This document shows positions 61,416-64,000 of a stretch of DNA of 64,000 nt, piece by piece. The stretch spans positions 62,001-126,000 of the forward strand of contig JBBELK010000633.1 in the NCBI GenBank assembly GCA_037783545.1, given 5' to 3'. The position numbers and the translations under genes are program-made. A model generated the notes under the pieces. That model was not told the origin of the DNA and did no database searches. It worked only from the letters and a program-made list of their open reading frames with translations. The DNA comes from Henricia sp. BOLD:AAB3569 (lineage: Eukaryota > Echinodermata > Asteroidea > Spinulosida > Echinasteridae). Every line of letters begins with the position of its first letter. The stretch's first letter is position 1.

Positions 61416-63794
61416 TCACGCAAACCGTGGCTGTCTGTACACACCTCTTTGGGGTACTCCTGAGTTGTGCGCATGCTCAGTCATTCGGACTGTCGTTAAC
61501 GCACCGCAGTTTGGCTCGGCAATTTGGTCAAAGCGTGGTCCAAACGTCGGCAAATTTGGAGGTCGAAAAATGTTCCGACGAACTTCAAATTTTGCATGCC
61601 CTAAACTCTCTATATTGCGCACTTGTCATAAAAAATTGACAGACTTTCGCCGGGAAATGGCAGAGAAATTTCAAAGTTTAGAAAAAACTGGGTTGAGGCT
61701 TCCTGACTGCTCTCACGCAAACCGTGGCTGTCTGTACACACCTCTTTGGGGTACTCCTGAGTTGTGCGCATGCTCAGTCATTCGGACTGTCGTTAACGCA
61801 CCGCAGTTTGGCTCGGCAATTTGGTCAAAGTGTGGTCCAAACGTCGGCAAATTTGGAGGTCGAAAAATGTTCCGACGAACTTCAAATTTTGCATGCCCTA
61901 AACTCTCTATATTGCGCACTTGTCATAAAAAATTGACAGACTTTCGCCGGGAAATGGCAGAGAAATTTCAAAGTTTAGAAAAAACTGGGTTGAGGCTTCC
62001 TGACTGCTCTCACGCAAACCGTGGCTGTCTGTACACACCTCTTTGGGGGTACTCCTGAGTTGTGCGCATGCTCAGTCATTCGGACTGTCGTTAACGCACC
62101 GCAGTTTGGCTCGGCAATTTGGTCAAAGCGTGGTCCAAACGTCGGCAAATTTGGAGGTCGAAAAATGTTCCGACGAACTTCAAATTTTGCATGCCCTAAA
62201 CTCTCTATATTGCGCACTTGTCATAAAAAATTGACAGACTTTCGCCGGGAAATGGCAGAGAAATTTCAAAGTTTAGAAAAAACTGGGTTGAGGCTTCCTG
62301 ACTGCTCTCACGCAAACCGTGGCTGTCTGTACACACCTCTTTGGGGTACTCCTGAGTTGTGCGCATGCTCAGTCATTCGGACTGTCGTTAACGCACCGCA
62401 GTTTGGCTCGGCAATTTGGTCAAAGTGTGGTCCAAACGTCGGCAAATTTGGAGGTCGAAAAATGTTCCGACGAACTTCAAATTTTGCATGCCCTAAACTC
62501 TCTATATTGCGCACTTGTCATAAAAAATTGACAGACTTTCGCCGGGAAATGGCAGAGAAATTTCAAAGTTTAGAAAAAACTGGGTTGAGGCTTCCTGACT
62601 GCTCTCACGCAAACCGTGGCTGTCTGTACACACCTCTTTGGGGGTACTCCTGAGTTGTGCGCATGCTCAGTCATTCGGACTGTCGTTAACGCACCGCAGT
62701 TTGGCTCGGCAATTTGGTCAAAGTGTGGTCCAAACGTCGGCAAATTTGGAGGTCGAAAAATGTTCCGACGAACTTCAAATTTTGCATGCCCTAAACTCTC
62801 TATATTGCGCACTTGTCATAAAAAATTGACAGACTTTCGCCGGGAAATGGCACAGAAATTTCAAAGTTTAGAAAAAACTGGGTTGAGGCTTCCTGACTGC
62901 TCTCACGCAAACCGTGGCTGTCTGTACACACCTCTTTGGGGTACTCCTGAGTTGTGCGCATGCTCAGTCATTCGGACTGTCGTTAACGCACCGCAGTTTG
63001 GCTCGGCAATTTGGTCAAAGTGTGGTCCAAACGTCGGCAAATTTGGAGGTCGAAAAATGTTCCGACGAACTTCAAATTTTGCATGCCCTAAACTCTCTAT
63101 ATTGCGCACTTGTCATAAAAAATTGACAGACTTTCGCCGGGAAATGGCAGAGAAATTTCAAAGTTTATAAAAAACTGGGTTGAGGCTTCCTGACTGCTCT
63201 CACGCAAACCGTGGCTGTCTGTACACACCTCTTTGGGGTACTCCTGAGTTGTGCGCATGCTCAGTCATTCGGACTGTCGTTAAAGCACCGCAGTTTGGCT
63301 CGGCAATTTGGTCAAAGTGTGGTCCAAACGTCGGCAAATTTGGAGGTCGAAAAATGTTCCGACGAACTTCAAATTTTGCATGCCCTAAACTCTCTATATT
63401 GCGCACTTGTCATAAAAAATTGACAGACTTTCGCCGGGAAATGGCAGAGAAATTTCAAAGTTTAGAAAAAACTGGGTTGAGGCTTCCTGACTGCTCTCAC
63501 GCAAACCGTGGCTGTCTGTACACACCTCTTTGGGGTACTCCTGAGTTGTGCGCATGCTCAGTCACTCGGACTGTCGTTAACGCACCGCAGTTTGGCTCGG
63601 CAATTTGGTCAAAGCGTGGTCCAAACGTCGGCAAATTTGGAGGTCGAAAAATGTTCCGACGAACTTCAAATTTTGCATGCCCTAAACACTCTATATTGCG
63701 CACTTGTCATAAAAAAATTGACAGACTTTCGCCGGGAAATGGCAGAGAAATTTCAAAGTTTAGAAACAACTGGGTTGAGGCTTCCTGACTGCTC
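61416..63794. repeat. Near-consensus monomers with AAGCGTGG and G5 variants
   Basis: Units start at 61416, 61713, 62010, 62308, 62605, 62903, 63200 and 63497. AAAGCGTGG is in 61416, 62010 and 63497, and G5 in 62010 and 62605. 62605 has GGCACAGAAA, 62903 ends AGTTTATAAAAA, 63200 has GTTAAAGCACC (losing GTTAAC), and 63497 has CAGTCACTCGG, CTAAACACTC and AGAAACAACTGG. The plain and AAGCG units alternate loosely. Confidence 0.9.
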
Positions 63795-64000
63795 TCACGC
63801 AAACCGTGGCTGTCTGTACACACCTCTTTGGGGTACTCCTGAGTTGTGCGCATGCTCAGTCATTCGGACTGTCGTTAACGCACCGCAGTTTGGCTCGGCA
63901 ATTTGGTCAAAGCGTGGTCCAAACGTCGGCAAATTTGGAGGTCGAAAAATGTTCCGACGAACTTCAAATTTTGCATGCCCTAAACTCTCTATATTGCGCA
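63795..64000. repeat. Partial monomer at right window edge
   Basis: This is the first 206 bp of a further unit carrying AAAGCGTGG. The array is still in full register where the window ends. Confidence 0.95.

Larger units (their letters stand above)
1..64000. repeat. Satellite DNA array, ~297-bp monomer, head to tail
   Basis: The entire window is tandem copies of one monomer, all in the same orientation. Unit starts (first T of TCACGC) fall every 297 bp with small departures of 295-300, apart from four strongly resized units (145, 322, 145 and 322 bp) and one 66-bp deletion. Units usually differ from the consensus by zero to about five bases. No foreign insertion, inversion or unique spacer is visible, and both window edges cut through a monomer, so the array continues on both sides. 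Such size and homogeneity are known from eukaryotic satellites kept uniform by unequal exchange and gene conversion. A centromeric or subtelomeric location is inference. I do not recognise the family. Confidence 0.98.

Noticed and set aside
220..63703. Recurring 68-codon minus-strand and 70-codon plus-strand frames, one per unit
   Set aside because: They are the same unit read in other frames and end at a fixed stop in each copy. Nothing supports translation.
1..64000. CRISPR array
   Set aside because: There are no short direct repeats separated by unique spacers. The whole 297-bp unit is repeated.
1..64000. Ribosomal DNA, 5S or tRNA tandem array
   Set aside because: I see no rRNA, 5S or tRNA sequence. 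Weak similarity of GGTCAAAGTG or GGTCGAAAA to a Pol III B box misses key positions.
1..64000. Bacterial promoters from TTGACA in every unit
   Set aside because: No TATAAT-like element lies 16-18 bp downstream, even in TTATAA units. The array is clearly eukaryotic in type.
1..64000. Transposon or retroelement origin visible in the unit
   Set aside because: No terminal inverted repeats, target-site duplications, long terminal repeats or polymerase/transposase motifs are recognisable in the monomer.

Overview
The whole 64 kb window is one uninterrupted satellite DNA array. A monomer of about 297 bp (46.5% GC by my count of the consensus) is repeated head to tail, always in the same orientation. 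Using the recurring TCACGC site as unit start, I place unit boundaries from 220 to 63795. That gives 215 complete intervals plus a partial unit at each end, 1-219 and 63795-64000. I see no unique sequence, transposon, RNA gene or credible protein gene. The array runs off both ends, so its true length exceeds 64 kb.

A homogeneous satellite of this size points to a eukaryotic nuclear genome, probably centromeric, pericentromeric or subtelomeric heterochromatin. I do not recognise the monomer family and cannot name the organism. CpG is not depleted (16 per unit, about 16 expected from base composition). This fits a genome with little methylation-driven decay, or a recently amplified array.

Most units differ from the consensus by only a few bases, and these differences act as markers that show a layered history. 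From left to right: 0-3.2 kb holds a 1,061-bp repeat containing deleted and expanded units. 3.2-10 kb is a mixed zone with TAA-bearing variants. 10-14.2 kb holds a run of three sibling units and then a 6-unit (1,787 bp) duplication. 14.5-21.6 kb holds a 12-unit (about 3,568 bp) duplication with a 4-unit rhythm inside. 21.6-26.4 kb is mostly near consensus. 26.4-28.4 kb alternates two variants. 29.3-31.1 kb is a 3-unit repeat, 31.4-33.2 kb a 4-unit repeat, and 33.8-36.5 kb a 4/5-unit repeat. 36.5-38.2 kb is nearly pure consensus. 38.2-45.7 kb is a 13-unit (about 3,858 bp) duplication. 45.4-48.9 kb is a 5-unit repeat followed by a dimer. 49-53 kb is mixed. 53-61.4 kb is a dense mosaic of 6-, 5-, 4- and 2-unit repeats with hybrid monomers. 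The rest is near consensus.

Because 297 is divisible by three and one forward frame of the consensus has no stop, the array produces artificial open frames of up to 1,197 codons. Variants in that frame are mostly amino-acid changing, and stops and frameshifts are tolerated, so I treat these as by-products. The best biological content is the recombination record, especially units 58146 and 60822, whose order and hybrid structure match what single unequal crossovers inside a monomer would leave.
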